64,000 nucleotides of DNA, from NCBI GenBank assembly GCA_028819475.1, contig JAPPLJ010000008.1, positions 88,793-152,792 of the forward strand, read 5' to 3'. Positions within the stretch are counted from its first letter, which is position 1. Each line of letters starts with the position of its first letter. The notes under the pieces were generated by a model that did not search any database, was not told the origin of the DNA, and saw nothing but the letters and a program-made list of their open reading frames with translations. Positions 8,399-17,781 of this stretch are shown in pieces. Source of the DNA: Rhodospirillaceae bacterium. GTDB lineage: Bacteria > Pseudomonadota > Alphaproteobacteria > Bin65. The position numbers and the translations under genes are program-made.

Positions 8399-9931
8399 TT
8401 ACAGCGGGATGTTCGCGTGCTTCTTCCACGGGTTCTCCAGCTTCTTGTTGCGCAGCAGGTCGAGGGAACGGCAGATGCGGCGGCGCGTGCTGCGCGGCAT
8501 GATCACGTCGTCGATGAAGCCGCGGCGCCCGGCGATGAAGGGGTTGGCGAACTTGCGGCGGTATTCCTCAGTCCGCGCCTCGATCTTGTCCGCGTCGTCC
8601 CGGTCTTCGCGGAAAATGATCTCGACCGCGCCTTTCGGCCCCATCACGGCGATCTCGGCCTGCGGCCAGGCATAGTTGACGTCGCCGCGCAGATGCTTCG
8701 AGGCCATGACGTCGTAGGCGCCGCCATAGGCCTTGCGGGTGATGACCGTCACTTTCGGCACGGTTGCTTCGGCATAGGCAAACAGCAGCTTCGCGCCGTG
8801 TTTGATGATGCCGCCATACTCCTGCGCCGTGCCGGGCAGAAAACCGGGCACGTCGACAAAGGTCACAATCGGGATGTTGAAACAGTCGCAGAAGCGCACG
8901 AAACGCGCCGCCTTGCGCGACGAGTTGATATCGAGGCAACCGGCCAGCACCATCGGCTGGTTGGCGACGAAGCCGACCGTGCGCCCCGCCATCCGGCCGA
9001 AACCGATGACGATATTCGCGGCGTGGTCTGGCTGAAGTTCGAAGAAATCGCCGTCGTCGGCAACCTTCAGGATCAGTTCCTTGATATCGTAGGGCTTGTT
9101 CGGATTGTCCGGGACCAACGAATCCAGCGAAGGCTCCGGCCGGTCGACCGGATCTTCCCAATCGCGCTGTGGCGTCGCCTCCCGGTTCGACGTCGGTAGG
9201 AAATCGACAAACCGGCGCAGCTGCAGCAGGGCCTCGATATCGTTCTCGAAGGCCATGTCGGAGACGCCGGATTTCGAGGAATGGGTGATCGCGCCGCCCA
9301 GTTCCTCGGCCGTGACCTCCTCGTGGGTGACGGTCTTCACAACCTCCGGCCCGGTCACGAACATGTAGGAACTGTCTTCGACCATGAAGATGAAGTCGGT
9401 CATGGCCGGGGAATAGACCGCGCCGCCCGCGCACGGCCCCATGACGCAGGAAATCTGCGGGATGACGCCCGACGCCATGACGTTGCGCTGGAACACCTCG
9501 GCATAGCCCGCGAGCGAGGCGACGCCTTCCTGGATGCGTGCGCCGCCGGAATCGTTCAGGCCGATGACCGGCGCACCAACCTTCATCGCTTGGTCCATGA
9601 TCTTGCAGATTTTCTCGGCATGGGCTTCGGAGAGCGACCCGCCAAAGACGGTAAAGTCCTGGCTGAACACGAAGACGACCCGGCCGTTGATCCGGCCCCA
9701 GCCGGTCACCACGCCGTCGCTCGGCACCCGCTGTTCTTCCATGCCGAAATCGGCGCAGCGATGCTCGACGAACATGTCGTATTCTTCGAAACTGTCCAAA
9801 TCGAGCAGCACGTCGAGCCGCTCGCGCGCCGTCAATTTGCCCTTGGCGTGCTGGGCGTCGACCCGCCTCTGGCCGCCGCCGAGTCGCGCTGCTTCGCGCC
9901 GTTTGCCAAGTTCTGCAAGAATTTCCTGCAT
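8399..9931 (-). CDS. pccB: Acyl-CoA carboxylase beta subunit (propionyl-CoA carboxylase type)
   Basis: Carboxyltransferase subunit, 510 aa, moves the carboxyl group from biotin on PccA to acyl-CoA. Two crotonase-fold halves are visible: the N half with [24 protein letters not shown] and [20 protein letters not shown], the C half with [47 protein letters not shown] and the family C-terminus KKHANIPL. The Asp-containing C-half pocket is typical of propionyl-CoA enzymes. The start is [20 protein letters not shown]; the frame extends upstream but without homology. It lies 98 bases after the ATP12-like gene on the same strand. Confidence 0.93.
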   Translation of the reverse strand: MQEILAELGKRREAARLGGGQRRVDAQHAKGKLTARERLDVLLDLDSFEEYDMFVEHRCADFGMEEQRVPSDGVVTGWGRINGRVVFVFSQDFTVFGGSLSEAHAEKICKIMDQAMKVGAPVIGLNDSGGARIQEGVASLAGYAEVFQRNVMASGVIPQISCVMGPCAGGAVYSPAMTDFIFMVEDSSYMFVTGPEVVKTVTHEEVTAEELGGAITHSSKSGVSDMAFENDIEALLQLRRFVDFLPTSNREATPQRDWEDPVDRPEPSLDSLVPDNPNKPYDIKELILKVADDGDFFELQPDHAANIVIGFGRMAGRTVGFVANQPMVLAGCLDINSSRKAARFVRFCDCFNIPIVTFVDVPGFLPGTAQEYGGIIKHGAKLLFAYAEATVPKVTVITRKAYGGAYDVMASKHLRGDVNYAWPQAEIAVMGPKGAVEIIFREDRDDADKIEARTEEYRRKFANPFIAGRRGFIDDVIMPRSTRRRICRSLDLLRNKKLENPWKKHANIPL

Positions 9932-10029
9932 GACTGAATTCCCGCCCCGATCGGTGAGCGCCGGATCGGGATTAGAGCATCCTGCCCGGATCGTGACCAG
10001 TCCGTTGCGGTTTCGCCCGGCCGGCCGGG

Positions 10030-10725
10030 TCAGACACGAAGCAAATGGCCCAACCGTGATGCCAGGGCGAGATCGGCGCTCGCGTGCGCCAGACGCGCTT
10101 CGGCCTCCTCGTCGGTGCCCCATTGCTCGATTTGGTGCCGCTCGTCCAGAAAGGCCGCCGCGGCGGCCTCATCGGCGGAAATTTCGCCTTCCATGATGGC
10201 CAGACCGATCACGATGGATCCGGCGCCGGTCGCCCCCATTTGCAGCGCGGTGAGCGCGAAGTTGTCCTGCGCGACGATCACCCGTTCCAACCGTGCAATC
10301 GCATGCGGGTCCTGGGGCTGCGGGAGCATGCCGACGACTGCGCGCAACGCGATTCCGTGACGGCGCTCCAGCCAGTCCAGCAGCGGCTGCCACAGCGCCG
10401 CCTGCCGGGCAACCAGGGCTTCGGGCCGCTCGGCGCGGTAGCACAGGAGATCGGTTTCACCGTATCGCATCAACTCGGCGACCGTTTCCCGCCGTGCGTC
10501 CGGCATCCGGTCGACCGCCGTGTTCGCAAGCTGCGAGAGCGGCATGGACAAAGGATCGACCCGATCTCCTTGCGCGGCCCACTCTTCGCACAAAGCCCTG
10601 GCGAGCGCCTTAGTCGGGACGCGCAGCGCCGCGCGGGCCGGCGTCCGAACCGGCCGGCCATCGAGCGAAATTCCGCAGCCGCCGTCAAACTCCTCGACGG
10701 CTGCCTCCCTGTAAAATCGTTTCAT
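10030..10725 (-). CDS. ATP12-family F1-ATPase assembly chaperone
   Basis: 231-aa homologue of mitochondrial Atp12, which protects the F1 alpha subunit during assembly; in bacteria the family is largely restricted to alphaproteobacteria. Visible: MKRFYREA, the N-terminal [23 protein letters not shown] signature, [48 protein letters not shown] and the C-terminal [21 protein letters not shown]. Its ATG overlaps the TGA of the AsmA-like gene (ATGA), implying translational coupling. This gene ends the ribosomal-side operon before pccB. Confidence 0.92.
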   Translation of the reverse strand: MKRFYREAAVEEFDGGCGISLDGRPVRTPARAALRVPTKALARALCEEWAAQGDRVDPLSMPLSQLANTAVDRMPDARRETVAELMRYGETDLLCYRAERPEALVARQAALWQPLLDWLERRHGIALRAVVGMLPQPQDPHAIARLERVIVAQDNFALTALQMGATGAGSIVIGLAIMEGEISADEAAAAAFLDERHQIEQWGTDEEAEARLAHASADLALASRLGHLLRV

Positions 10726-12575
10726 TCCCGAAACGGGTTGAGCTTCTTGAGGTCGTCCAGCAAACGCCCGGCTCCCGATTTGCTTTTCTTGGCGCGGGGT
10801 TTCTCCGCCCGGCCGGATGTTTCGGCCGCCTCCCGTGCCCCGCATCTCCGGCGGGCATCGTTCTTGCCCTTCGTTGCCCTGAATGGTCGCGTGACAAAGC
10901 CGAGCAATTCGGTTGCCGCGCGTTTCGGGATAGCCGTCGCTTCGACCGATATGTCCGGATCGGTGAGGGAACCGGTGACCGAAATCGGAAGAATGCTTGC
11001 CAGCCGGGTCAGGCTAACCCCCTTGCCGGCCGGAACGAAGCGGAAATCCAGCGATTCGCGCCCTAGGTTCACGGCGCCCTGCCCGTAAAAGGTCACCCTG
11101 TTCGTATCGAGCACGAGCTGTCTGCCCCGCCCGACGCCGCGGCCATCGAACTGCAATGCGAATTCGCCGCAAACGACCCGGAGCCCGCCGGGCTTCCGGG
11201 CCAGAAATTTCAGCAAATCGGTCGTTGCGACGTCGAACAGGCGGTTGGCGACGGGCCCCCGTCCGATCGTCACCGTGACCGGCCCCTTGAGCGTCGAGGC
11301 AATGGCGTGTGCCGAACGTCCGGCGCCGGTGACCCGGGCGCGCGCAGCGACCGGAGCGTCGATCAGAGGTTCACCAAGCGCCTGCCGGAGCACCGCACCG
11401 GAGGAAATCCGCGACGCCCACAAATCCGCGGAAAATTTCGGCGTCCGACTGCCGATGTCAAGCCGCAGAGTGCCGGCAATCCGGCCCTTGGCCAGCCGGC
11501 TGCTGAATTTGCGCACGGCCACCCGGCCGTCCCGGAGCGCAACTTCAGCCCGCACCTTGTCGAATGCGTTGCGCGCCACGACCAGCCGTTTCATTCCGAT
11601 CGTGATTTTCCCGTTGACCAAGCCGAGAATGCCGAGCAGCAGTTCGTCTTCCGGGAACAGGACAGGCGCTCCGCCCGGGTTCCGCGTTGCGGTCCCGCCC
11701 GACGCCCCGCTCTTCGCTGGCTCAGGCTTGCCATCGCCCCGGCCGGTTGCAGCCGCGATCTGGTCGAGGTCCAGCAACTCGGCATCGACGCTGCCTGAAA
11801 TTTCCGGCAGGGGGCCGGAGAGATCGGCAGCGCCTGAAGCCCGCAACCGGCTCCGCCCGACAGTCAGCGCTACTGCCACCGGGTAATTCCGGACCCGCCC
11901 GAACAGGGCGTCGAGCTGACCGAGGGTCCCTTCCGCGGCAACAGCGAGGCCATTGTAGGCGCCGCGGGCGTTGAAGGCGATGGCGCTCTCGAAGGTCGGC
12001 GCCCGCGCAGCGACCTTGTCGATCCGCAGCCTGCTGATCAGCCCGCTGCGGCCGTCGCGGAAGGTGACGACGGACTCCTCGATCCGGACATGCTTCAACA
12101 ACGGTACGACGGGCACCGCGGAAGACACGGTATTGTCGGGCGCCTCGGACGGTGTTCCGGTATCTTCGCCGACCCTTTCGGCAAACAGCCAGTTCGCTGC
12201 GCCTTCGGCATTCGTCTCAAGCAGCAGGTCTGCGCCGATCAATCGGAAGCGCGTCACCTTGATTACGCCGCCAATCAGCGGCAGCAGGGCGATTTCGATT
12301 TCGGCGCGTTTTGCCGTCAACATCTGCGGCCGCGAACCCCAATCCGCGTTGGCGACGGCCAGGTCGGTCAACCCAATCGAAGGCGATGAGGCCAGAATAA
12401 TCTGCTCGATCCGGCCGCCGATCGTGACCGTCCGACCGGTGGCGTCCTCCACAGCGGCGGCGATGTCGTCGCGGTAGGCCGTGAAATCGGTTGTACCGAC
12501 AGTAATGACCGCGACCACGACGACGAGGATCGCGACAACCGCCAAACCGATTGCACCGCGCAGAAACCAGCGCAT
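10722..12575 (-). CDS. AsmA family protein
   Basis: 617-aa envelope protein of the AsmA/TamB-like group, which is linked to outer-membrane assembly and intermembrane lipid transport. An N-terminal membrane anchor (~residues 5-27, rich in V/I/A) is followed by a long periplasmic beta-rich region: GRTVTIGGRIE, SIGLTDLAVANADWGSRPQMLTAKRAEIEIALLPL, and the C-terminal AsmA repeat GRGPVANRLFDVATTDLLKFL ... GAVNLGRESLDFRFVPAGKGVSL. The tail is Lys/Arg-rich. It starts 14 bases after the RluC-like stop and couples to the ATP12 gene through ATGA. Confidence 0.87.
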   Translation of the reverse strand: MRWFLRGAIGLAVVAILVVVVAVITVGTTDFTAYRDDIAAAVEDATGRTVTIGGRIEQIILASSPSIGLTDLAVANADWGSRPQMLTAKRAEIEIALLPLIGGVIKVTRFRLIGADLLLETNAEGAANWLFAERVGEDTGTPSEAPDNTVSSAVPVVPLLKHVRIEESVVTFRDGRSGLISRLRIDKVAARAPTFESAIAFNARGAYNGLAVAAEGTLGQLDALFGRVRNYPVAVALTVGRSRLRASGAADLSGPLPEISGSVDAELLDLDQIAAATGRGDGKPEPAKSGASGGTATRNPGGAPVLFPEDELLLGILGLVNGKITIGMKRLVVARNAFDKVRAEVALRDGRVAVRKFSSRLAKGRIAGTLRLDIGSRTPKFSADLWASRISSGAVLRQALGEPLIDAPVAARARVTGAGRSAHAIASTLKGPVTVTIGRGPVANRLFDVATTDLLKFLARKPGGLRVVCGEFALQFDGRGVGRGRQLVLDTNRVTFYGQGAVNLGRESLDFRFVPAGKGVSLTRLASILPISVTGSLTDPDISVEATAIPKRAATELLGFVTRPFRATKGKNDARRRCGAREAAETSGRAEKPRAKKSKSGAGRLLDDLKKLNPFRE

Positions 12576-12589
12576 CGTGTCCCTCCGCC

Positions 12590-13609
12590 CTACTCTCCGA
12601 CCGCGCCGAGGCCGAAAGGATCGGTGTCTGCGCGTGCGTCGAAGCCCATCGTATCGAACGTCTCTGACATATGGGGCGGCAACGCGGCTTCTACATCGAT
12701 CCATCCGCCTGCCGGATGCGGCGCGACCAGTCGCTGCGCATGCAGATGGACCTGGCGCGACAGGCCGGCGACGAACGCGGCGCTACCGCCATACTTGCCA
12801 TCTCCGAGGATGGGTGTCCCGATCGCCGAGCAATGCGCACGCAACTGGTGGGTCCGGCCGGTCAGCGGCATGAGGGCGAGCCAGGTCAACTGGTTTGCCG
12901 CGTGGTCGATGACCGCATAACGGGTTCGTGCGGAGCGGGTGTCATCGGCTTTCCTGCCGGTTCCGGTGTCTTCCCCGACGACTGTCCGCTCGCCGGCCGG
13001 GCCCGCGCGCTTGGCAAGCGCGAGGTCGATGAATCCGCGCCGCCGCTCCGGCGTCCCGACCACGACCGCCCAATACAGCTTGTGCACCGCCCGGCCGCGA
13101 AATGCCGCGGCCAGCGCCGAGGTCGCCTGCCGCGTCAGGCCGACGACGATGACGCCGCTGGTATCCTTGTCGAGCCGATGCACCAAGCGCGGCGGTTCGG
13201 CGGAGCGTCTCAGGCTTTGCAGCATGCCATCGAGGTGTCGAATCTGTCCGGAGCCGCCCTGGACCGGCAGCCCCGCCGGCTTGTTCAGGACGAGAATGGC
13301 GTCATCCCGATACAGTGCGATCGACTCGAGGAATTTCCGGTCTTCCCGCGTCGATCCGGCCGGCCGTTCTGTCTGGCGTCTCGCCGGGACCGCGTCCTGC
13401 AACCCAAGCTCCAGTGGCGGGATACGGATCACCTGGCCGGGAGAGAGTCTGTGCCCGGCCTTCACCCGTTTGCCGTCGACCCGTACCTGGCCGGTGCGCA
13501 GAAGTTTCTCCAGCCGGCCGTGACCCAACTCCGGGAATTTCTGCCTGAACCAGCGGTCGAGCCGCTGGTCGGCGTCGGTTTCCGCAACGGTGTGCCGGGT
13601 TACAGGCAT
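12590..13609 (-). CDS. RluC/RluD-type 23S rRNA pseudouridine synthase
   Basis: Converts specific uridines in 23S rRNA to pseudouridine. The 339-aa product has an N-terminal S4 RNA-binding domain (RLDRWFRQKFPELGHGRLEKLLRTGQVRVDGKRVKAG, residues 17-52) and the RluA-family catalytic domain with LVHRLDKDTSGV (catalytic Asp147), ALMPLTGRTHQLRAHCSAIGTPILGDGKYG and QVHLHAQRL. It is closest in layout to RluC of alphaproteobacteria, which lies in the same rarA-linked cluster. The exact target uridines cannot be read from sequence. Confidence 0.9.
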   Translation of the reverse strand: MPVTRHTVAETDADQRLDRWFRQKFPELGHGRLEKLLRTGQVRVDGKRVKAGHRLSPGQVIRIPPLELGLQDAVPARRQTERPAGSTREDRKFLESIALYRDDAILVLNKPAGLPVQGGSGQIRHLDGMLQSLRRSAEPPRLVHRLDKDTSGVIVVGLTRQATSALAAAFRGRAVHKLYWAVVVGTPERRRGFIDLALAKRAGPAGERTVVGEDTGTGRKADDTRSARTRYAVIDHAANQLTWLALMPLTGRTHQLRAHCSAIGTPILGDGKYGGSAAFVAGLSRQVHLHAQRLVAPHPAGGWIDVEAALPPHMSETFDTMGFDARADTDPFGLGAVGE

Positions 13610-13615
13610 CGTTAC

Positions 13616-13702
13616 TCAGCGTGACGCGGCACGATCCGCCAGCCGCCCGGCCCAACGATCCAGCGCCGATTCGGCGGCTGAGGCTGCAAGCAGGACCTTC
13701 AT
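13616..13702 (-). CDS. 28-codon ORF coupled to rarA, possible relic
   Basis: ATG overlaps the rarA stop (ATGA) and the frame ends 6 bases before the RluC-like start, so it fills the gap exactly. The peptide begins MKVLLAASAAESALDRW and ends RLADRAASR. In many alphaproteobacteria this slot between rarA and rluC holds crcB, a fluoride channel whose N-terminus often reads MK-x-LLA. The ORF may be a degenerate crcB start, a coupling leader, or chance. Expression is unproven. Confidence 0.3.
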   Translation of the reverse strand: MKVLLAASAAESALDRWAGRLADRAASR

Positions 13703-15054
13703 TCTTCCGTGTCGTCGGGCGCCGGGTTGCCGGCTTGTGCCCGGCGCGCACGCAGGCGCGACCAATAGTCGAGCCGCTTGCGGATATCGCGCTCGAAGCC
13801 GCGCTCGACCGGGCGGTAATAGGCCTCCCGCGGCATACCGTCCGGAAAATAGTTCTGTCCCGAAAAGCTGTCTTCCTCGTCGTGGTCGTAGGCATAGCCG
13901 GCGCCGTAGCCCAGATCCTTCATCAGCCTGGTCGGCGCGTTTAGAATATGCTTCGGCGGGGCGAGCGATCCGGTCTTGCGGGCTCTCTGCGTGGCTGCGC
14001 CGAGAGCCTTGTAGGCCGCGTTCGACTTCGGCGCCGACGCGAGATAGATGACGAGCTGGGCGAGAACCAGTTCGCCCTCGGGCGAACCGATTCGCTCGAA
14101 GGCCTGCCAGGCCGCAATCGCCTGCGTAAGCGCGTTCGGGTCGGCAAGGCCGACATCCTCCACGGCAAACCGGGTCAGCCGCCGGGCGATATAGTGCGGG
14201 TCTTCACCGCCGCTGAGCATCCGGGCCAGCCAGTACAGACCGGCGTCGCAGTCCGAGCCGCGCAGACTCTTGTGCAGAGCGCTGATCAGATTGTAGTGGC
14301 TTTCCTGCCCCTTGTCGTAGAGCGGCGCCCGGCGCTGGACCAGCGACGCCAAGGCCGCAGTATCGACATCGCCCGCGGTATCCGCAGCCCAGACGGTTTC
14401 CGCCAAATTCAGAAGATAGCGCCCGTCGCCGTCAGCCATCGCCTTGAGAGCACTGCGGGCCTCGGCGGTGAGGTTCAGCGGCTTCCGTTCCACGGATTCG
14501 GCGTGCACCAACAATGATTCGAGGGCTGCGTCGTCAAGCCGGTTCAGCACCAGCACCCGGCAGCGGGAAAGCAGCGCGGGATTGAGCTCGAAAGACGGAT
14601 TTTCAGTCGTCGCGCCGACCAGGATGACCGTGCCGTCCTCGACAACCGGCAGGAAGGCATCCTGCTGGGCCCGGTTGAAGCGGTGGATTTCGTCGACGAA
14701 CAGGAGCGTGCCCTGCCCGCCGGTCCGCCGCTGTCGAGCCGCCTCGAATATCTTGCGCAGTTCGGCGACGCCGGAGAATACGGCAGAAACCGGCTCGAAA
14801 TGAAGCGCCGTCCGATCGGCCGCCAGGCGCGCGATGGTCGTCTTTCCGGTGCCTGGCGGACCCCACAGGATGTGCGATACGAGGGAATCGGCCGCCAGCA
14901 TCCGGCCGATCGGCGCTTCGGGGCCGATCAGGTGGTCCTGTCCGACGATACCTTCCAGGGTTTCCGGCCGCAGCCGGTCGGCCAGTGGCCGGGGCGCATG
15001 ACCTTCGAACAAACCAGGGGGATTCTGCGGCGTCGCGCTAAGCGCCATCGGCAT
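13699..15054 (-). CDS. rarA: Replication-associated recombination ATPase RarA (MgsA)
   Basis: 451-aa AAA+ ATPase acting at stalled replication forks. Walker A GPPGTGKTT (65-73), Walker B LLFVDEIHRF (~115-124), sensor GATTENPSFELNPALLSRCRV, and the C-terminal RarA/Mgs1 region with LISALHKSLRGSDCDAGLYWLARML, EDVGLADPNAL and LGYGAGYAYDHDEEDSFSGQNYFPD. The N-terminal LFEGHAPRPLADRLRPETLEGIVGQ is standard. A second Met two codons in is an equally possible start. It follows rplQ by 77 bases and overlaps the small ORF by ATGA. Confidence 0.95.
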   Translation of the reverse strand: MPMALSATPQNPPGLFEGHAPRPLADRLRPETLEGIVGQDHLIGPEAPIGRMLAADSLVSHILWGPPGTGKTTIARLAADRTALHFEPVSAVFSGVAELRKIFEAARQRRTGGQGTLLFVDEIHRFNRAQQDAFLPVVEDGTVILVGATTENPSFELNPALLSRCRVLVLNRLDDAALESLLVHAESVERKPLNLTAEARSALKAMADGDGRYLLNLAETVWAADTAGDVDTAALASLVQRRAPLYDKGQESHYNLISALHKSLRGSDCDAGLYWLARMLSGGEDPHYIARRLTRFAVEDVGLADPNALTQAIAAWQAFERIGSPEGELVLAQLVIYLASAPKSNAAYKALGAATQRARKTGSLAPPKHILNAPTRLMKDLGYGAGYAYDHDEEDSFSGQNYFPDGMPREAYYRPVERGFERDIRKRLDYWSRLRARRAQAGNPAPDDTEE

Positions 15055-15131
15055 TCACCCGGTCAAGGCGCCGACCCGAGCGTCACGCAGCGGCGGAACG
15101 GACATTCCGGAGCGGTTCCGCGCCGTGGCGC

Positions 15132-15557
15132 CTAGCTCTCTTCCGCCTCGGCCACCTCGGCGTCCTGGGTCGGCCCACTGTCCTGCCCCCTCGCATCGGG
15201 GTCGCGGTCGACCAGTTCGATAACCGCCATTGGCGCCGAATCGCCATAGCGGAAGCCGGCGCGCAGCACCCTAGTATATCCGCCCCGGCGCAAGGCGTAG
15301 CGCTCGGCCAGCGTACCGAACAGCTTTTCGGTGAGCGCCCGGTCCTTCAACACCGCCAGAGCCTGCCGGCGCGCATGCAGGTCGCCGCGCTTGCCCAGCG
15401 TGATAAGGCGGTCGGTAACGCCGCGCAGATCCTTCGCCTTGGGCAGGGTCGTCCTGATCTGCTCGTGCTTGATAAGCGCCGCCGCCATATTGGCGAACAT
15501 GGCCTTGCGGTGGCTGCTCGTCCGGTTCAGCTTCCGGCCGCTTAGTCTGTGGCGCAT
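15132..15557 (-). CDS. rplQ: 50S ribosomal protein L17
   Basis: Last gene of the alpha ribosomal cluster, 141 aa. The conserved start [24 protein letters not shown] and the core [24 protein letters not shown] and [27 protein letters not shown] are present. The C-terminal ~25 residues are acidic and Gln/Ala/Glu-rich, longer than the ~120-aa E. coli protein; such tails are common in alphaproteobacteria. It lies 97 bases after rpoA. Confidence 0.97.
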   Translation of the reverse strand: MRHRLSGRKLNRTSSHRKAMFANMAAALIKHEQIRTTLPKAKDLRGVTDRLITLGKRGDLHARRQALAVLKDRALTEKLFGTLAERYALRRGGYTRVLRAGFRYGDSAPMAVIELVDRDPDARGQDSGPTQDAEVAEAEES

Positions 15558-15654
15558 GGCTCCAACTCCCCGGCGGCCTCGGTCGGCCGATCTGTTCCTG
15601 CTGCCCCAGCCGGAAAACCGAAGGCAAGCGCGACGTGTTCTGGCGCGACCCGCT

Positions 15655-16677
15655 CTAGTACGGTTCTTCCAGCTTGCGGGCGAGGTCTTCGATATTCTCC
15701 GGCGGCCAGTCCAGTATTTCCATTCCCAGAGCCAGCCCCATCTGCGACAGCACTTCCTTGATTTCGTTCAAGGACTTGCGGCCGAAGTTCGGCGTGCGCA
15801 GCATTTCCGTTTCCGTCTTCTGCACAAGGTCGCCGATATAGATGATGTTATCGTTCTTCAGGCAGTTTGCCGACCGGACCGACAGTTCCAGTTCGTCCAC
15901 CTTGCGCAGCAGGTTCCGGTTGAACGGCAGGTCGCCTTCCTGTTCCTCCCTGACGATCTGCTTCGGCTCTTCGAAATTGATAAAGAGCTGCAGCTGATCC
16001 TGCAGGATGCGCGCTGCCAGGGCGACGGAATCTTCCGGCGAAACCGCGCCGTTCGTCTCGACGGTAAGGGACAGCTTGTCGAGGTCGGTCACCTGTCCGA
16101 CTCGCGCATTTTCGACCTTGTAGGACACTTTCTTGACAGGGCTGAAAATGGCATCCACCGGAATGAGGCCGATCGGAGAGTCTTCGGCGCGGTTCTGGAC
16201 CGCGGGTACATAGCCCTTGCCGCTCTCCACGGTCATTTCCATGACGACCTCGATATCCTCGTCGAGATGCATCAGCACATGATCGGGGTTGAGAATTTCG
16301 ACGTCGTGGACCCCCTCGATCTGGCTTGCGGTCACTGCGCCGGGCCCTTGCGCGCGCAGCGAGAGGCGGCGTGCCGACACGCCATGCATGCGCAGTGCCA
16401 GCGCCTTTACGTTGAGCACAATGTCAGTGACATCCTCGAGCACGCCGGAAATTGAGGAAAATTCGTGGAGCACACCCTCGATCTGGATCGACGTCACCGC
16501 CGCGCCTTGCAGGGAGGACAGCAACACCCGGCGCAGCGCGTTACCGAGGGTCAGGCCGAACCCGCGCTCCAGCGGTTGAACGATGATGGTCGCTCGCCGG
16601 TCGGGATCGCTGCCGAATTCGGTCGCCAAACCGTTCGGCTTGATAATATCGGTCCAGTTCTTCTGTTGTACGTTCAT
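15655..16677 (-). CDS. rpoA: RNA polymerase alpha subunit
   Basis: 340 aa. The N-terminal domain (residues 1-235) directs assembly with beta and beta-prime; [39 protein letters not shown] is the dimer core. The C-terminal domain (~255-330) binds UP elements and activators: [54 protein letters not shown], with the DNA-contacting RS-x-NCLK segment. Start ATG; located 79 bases after rpsK. Confidence 0.98.
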   Translation of the reverse strand: MNVQQKNWTDIIKPNGLATEFGSDPDRRATIIVQPLERGFGLTLGNALRRVLLSSLQGAAVTSIQIEGVLHEFSSISGVLEDVTDIVLNVKALALRMHGVSARRLSLRAQGPGAVTASQIEGVHDVEILNPDHVLMHLDEDIEVVMEMTVESGKGYVPAVQNRAEDSPIGLIPVDAIFSPVKKVSYKVENARVGQVTDLDKLSLTVETNGAVSPEDSVALAARILQDQLQLFINFEEPKQIVREEQEGDLPFNRNLLRKVDELELSVRSANCLKNDNIIYIGDLVQKTETEMLRTPNFGRKSLNEIKEVLSQMGLALGMEILDWPPENIEDLARKLEEPY

Positions 16678-16756
16678 ACCAAGAGCCCATAGCTGCCGGT
16701 CGCCCGGCGCGTCATTCGTTCAGATCTGCGGCGGCACTTCCCTTCGGCGGGAGATG

Positions 16757-17149
16757 CTAGACCCGGCGGCGCTTGCGCGGCCGGCAGCCGTTGTGTGGTA
16801 TCGGCGTCACATCGCGAATCGCGGTAATGTTGAACCCGATCGACTGCAGGGCGCGCAGCGCGGATTCGCGGCCGCCGCCCGGCCCCTTGACCTCGACTTC
16901 CAAGGTCTTCATGCCGTGTTCCTGCGCCTTGCGGCCGGCGTCCTCGGCGGCGATCTGCGCGGCGTAGGGCGTCGACTTCCGCGATCCCTTGAAACCTTGG
17001 GAGCCAGCCGACGACCAGGAAATTGCGTTACCCTGGGCATCGGTGATCGTGATCATCGTGTTGTTGAACGATGCGTTCACATGGGCGACGCCGGACGTGA
17101 TGTTCTTCCGTTCGCGGCGACGAACCCGCCCTGTCGTTGGACTTGCCAT
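16757..17149 (-). CDS. rpsK: 30S ribosomal protein S11
   Basis: 130 aa, platform protein of the small subunit near the mRNA exit. Signature region [42 protein letters not shown] at the C-terminus; N-terminal [35 protein letters not shown]. Start ATG. It follows rpsM by 103 bases. Confidence 0.98.
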   Translation of the reverse strand: MASPTTGRVRRRERKNITSGVAHVNASFNNTMITITDAQGNAISWSSAGSQGFKGSRKSTPYAAQIAAEDAGRKAQEHGMKTLEVEVKGPGGGRESALRALQSIGFNITAIRDVTPIPHNGCRPRKRRRV

Positions 17150-17252
17150 CCACTGCTCCTGCGTGCGGTTTCCGGTATGCCCCGGCCTTTCGCATCGGTC
17201 GGGGCTGAGCCGGATCGGGCAAACGCGCCATTGCCGGCGCGTTTGACGGTCG

Positions 17253-17621
17253 TTACTTTTTCTTACCGGCGATCGGCCGCGCCTTGCCCTTGCGGGTGCG
17301 CGCGTTGGTATGTGTGCGCTGGCCCCTGACCGGCAAACCCTTGCGGTGCCGCAGGCCGCGATAGCAGCCGAGGTCCATCAACCGCTTGATGTTCATCGCC
17401 GTCTCGCGGCGCAGGTCGCCCTCGACCTGGAAGGTCCGGTCGATGGTCTCGCGGATCCGCACCACCTCATCGTCGGAAAGCTGATTCACGCGCTTTTCCA
17501 TCGGTACGCCCACGGTCTCGACGATGCGCCGGGCATGGGCCGGGCCGATGCCATGGATATAGGTCAAGGCGATGACGACCCGTTTACCGGTCGGGATATT
17601 GACACCAGCAATTCGCGCCAA
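17253..17621 (-). CDS. rpsM: 30S ribosomal protein S13, TTG start
   Basis: 122-aa head protein of the small subunit that contacts the P-site tRNA and bridges to the large subunit. Conserved: [67 protein letters not shown]. The initiation codon is TTG, which aligns exactly with the universal start; a GGAG-type ribosome site lies about 10 bases upstream and no ATG fits. A sigma70-like promoter sits ~130 bases upstream across the adk stop. Confidence 0.97.
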   Translation of the reverse strand: MARIAGVNIPTGKRVVIALTYIHGIGPAHARRIVETVGVPMEKRVNQLSDDEVVRIRETIDRTFQVEGDLRRETAMNIKRLMDLGCYRGLRHRKGLPVRGQRTHTNARTRKGKARPIAGKKK

Positions 17622-17753
17622 AGTGCGCTCTCCTTCTCCTACCAGGCCGCAGCCGCTTCAAGGCCGTACCGGCTTCGATTCGGAGTTGAAAAGAATCCGG
17701 TGTGCGCAAGCACAAATGGGCCCCGAAAGGGCAAATTCCCCGGAGCCATGGCG

Positions 17754-17781
17754 AATATAGGCTACTGCCTTCGCCTGTCAA
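17754..17781 (-). promoter_or_regulatory. Sigma70-like promoter for the rpsM-rpsK-rpoA-rplQ block
   Basis: On the minus strand TTGACA (17776-17781) and TATATT (17754-17759) are 16 bases apart, a near-consensus promoter. The -35 box overlaps the adk stop codon. The leader of ~125 bases contains a small hairpin TGTGC-TTGC-GCACA (17701-17714). This would let S13, S11, alpha and L17 be made independently of the spc cluster. Confidence 0.65.

Noticed and set aside
15093..15121. Terminator after rplQ (GCGGAAC/GTTCCGC)
   Set aside because: Seven-bp stem with a 15-base loop and no T run; too weak to call.
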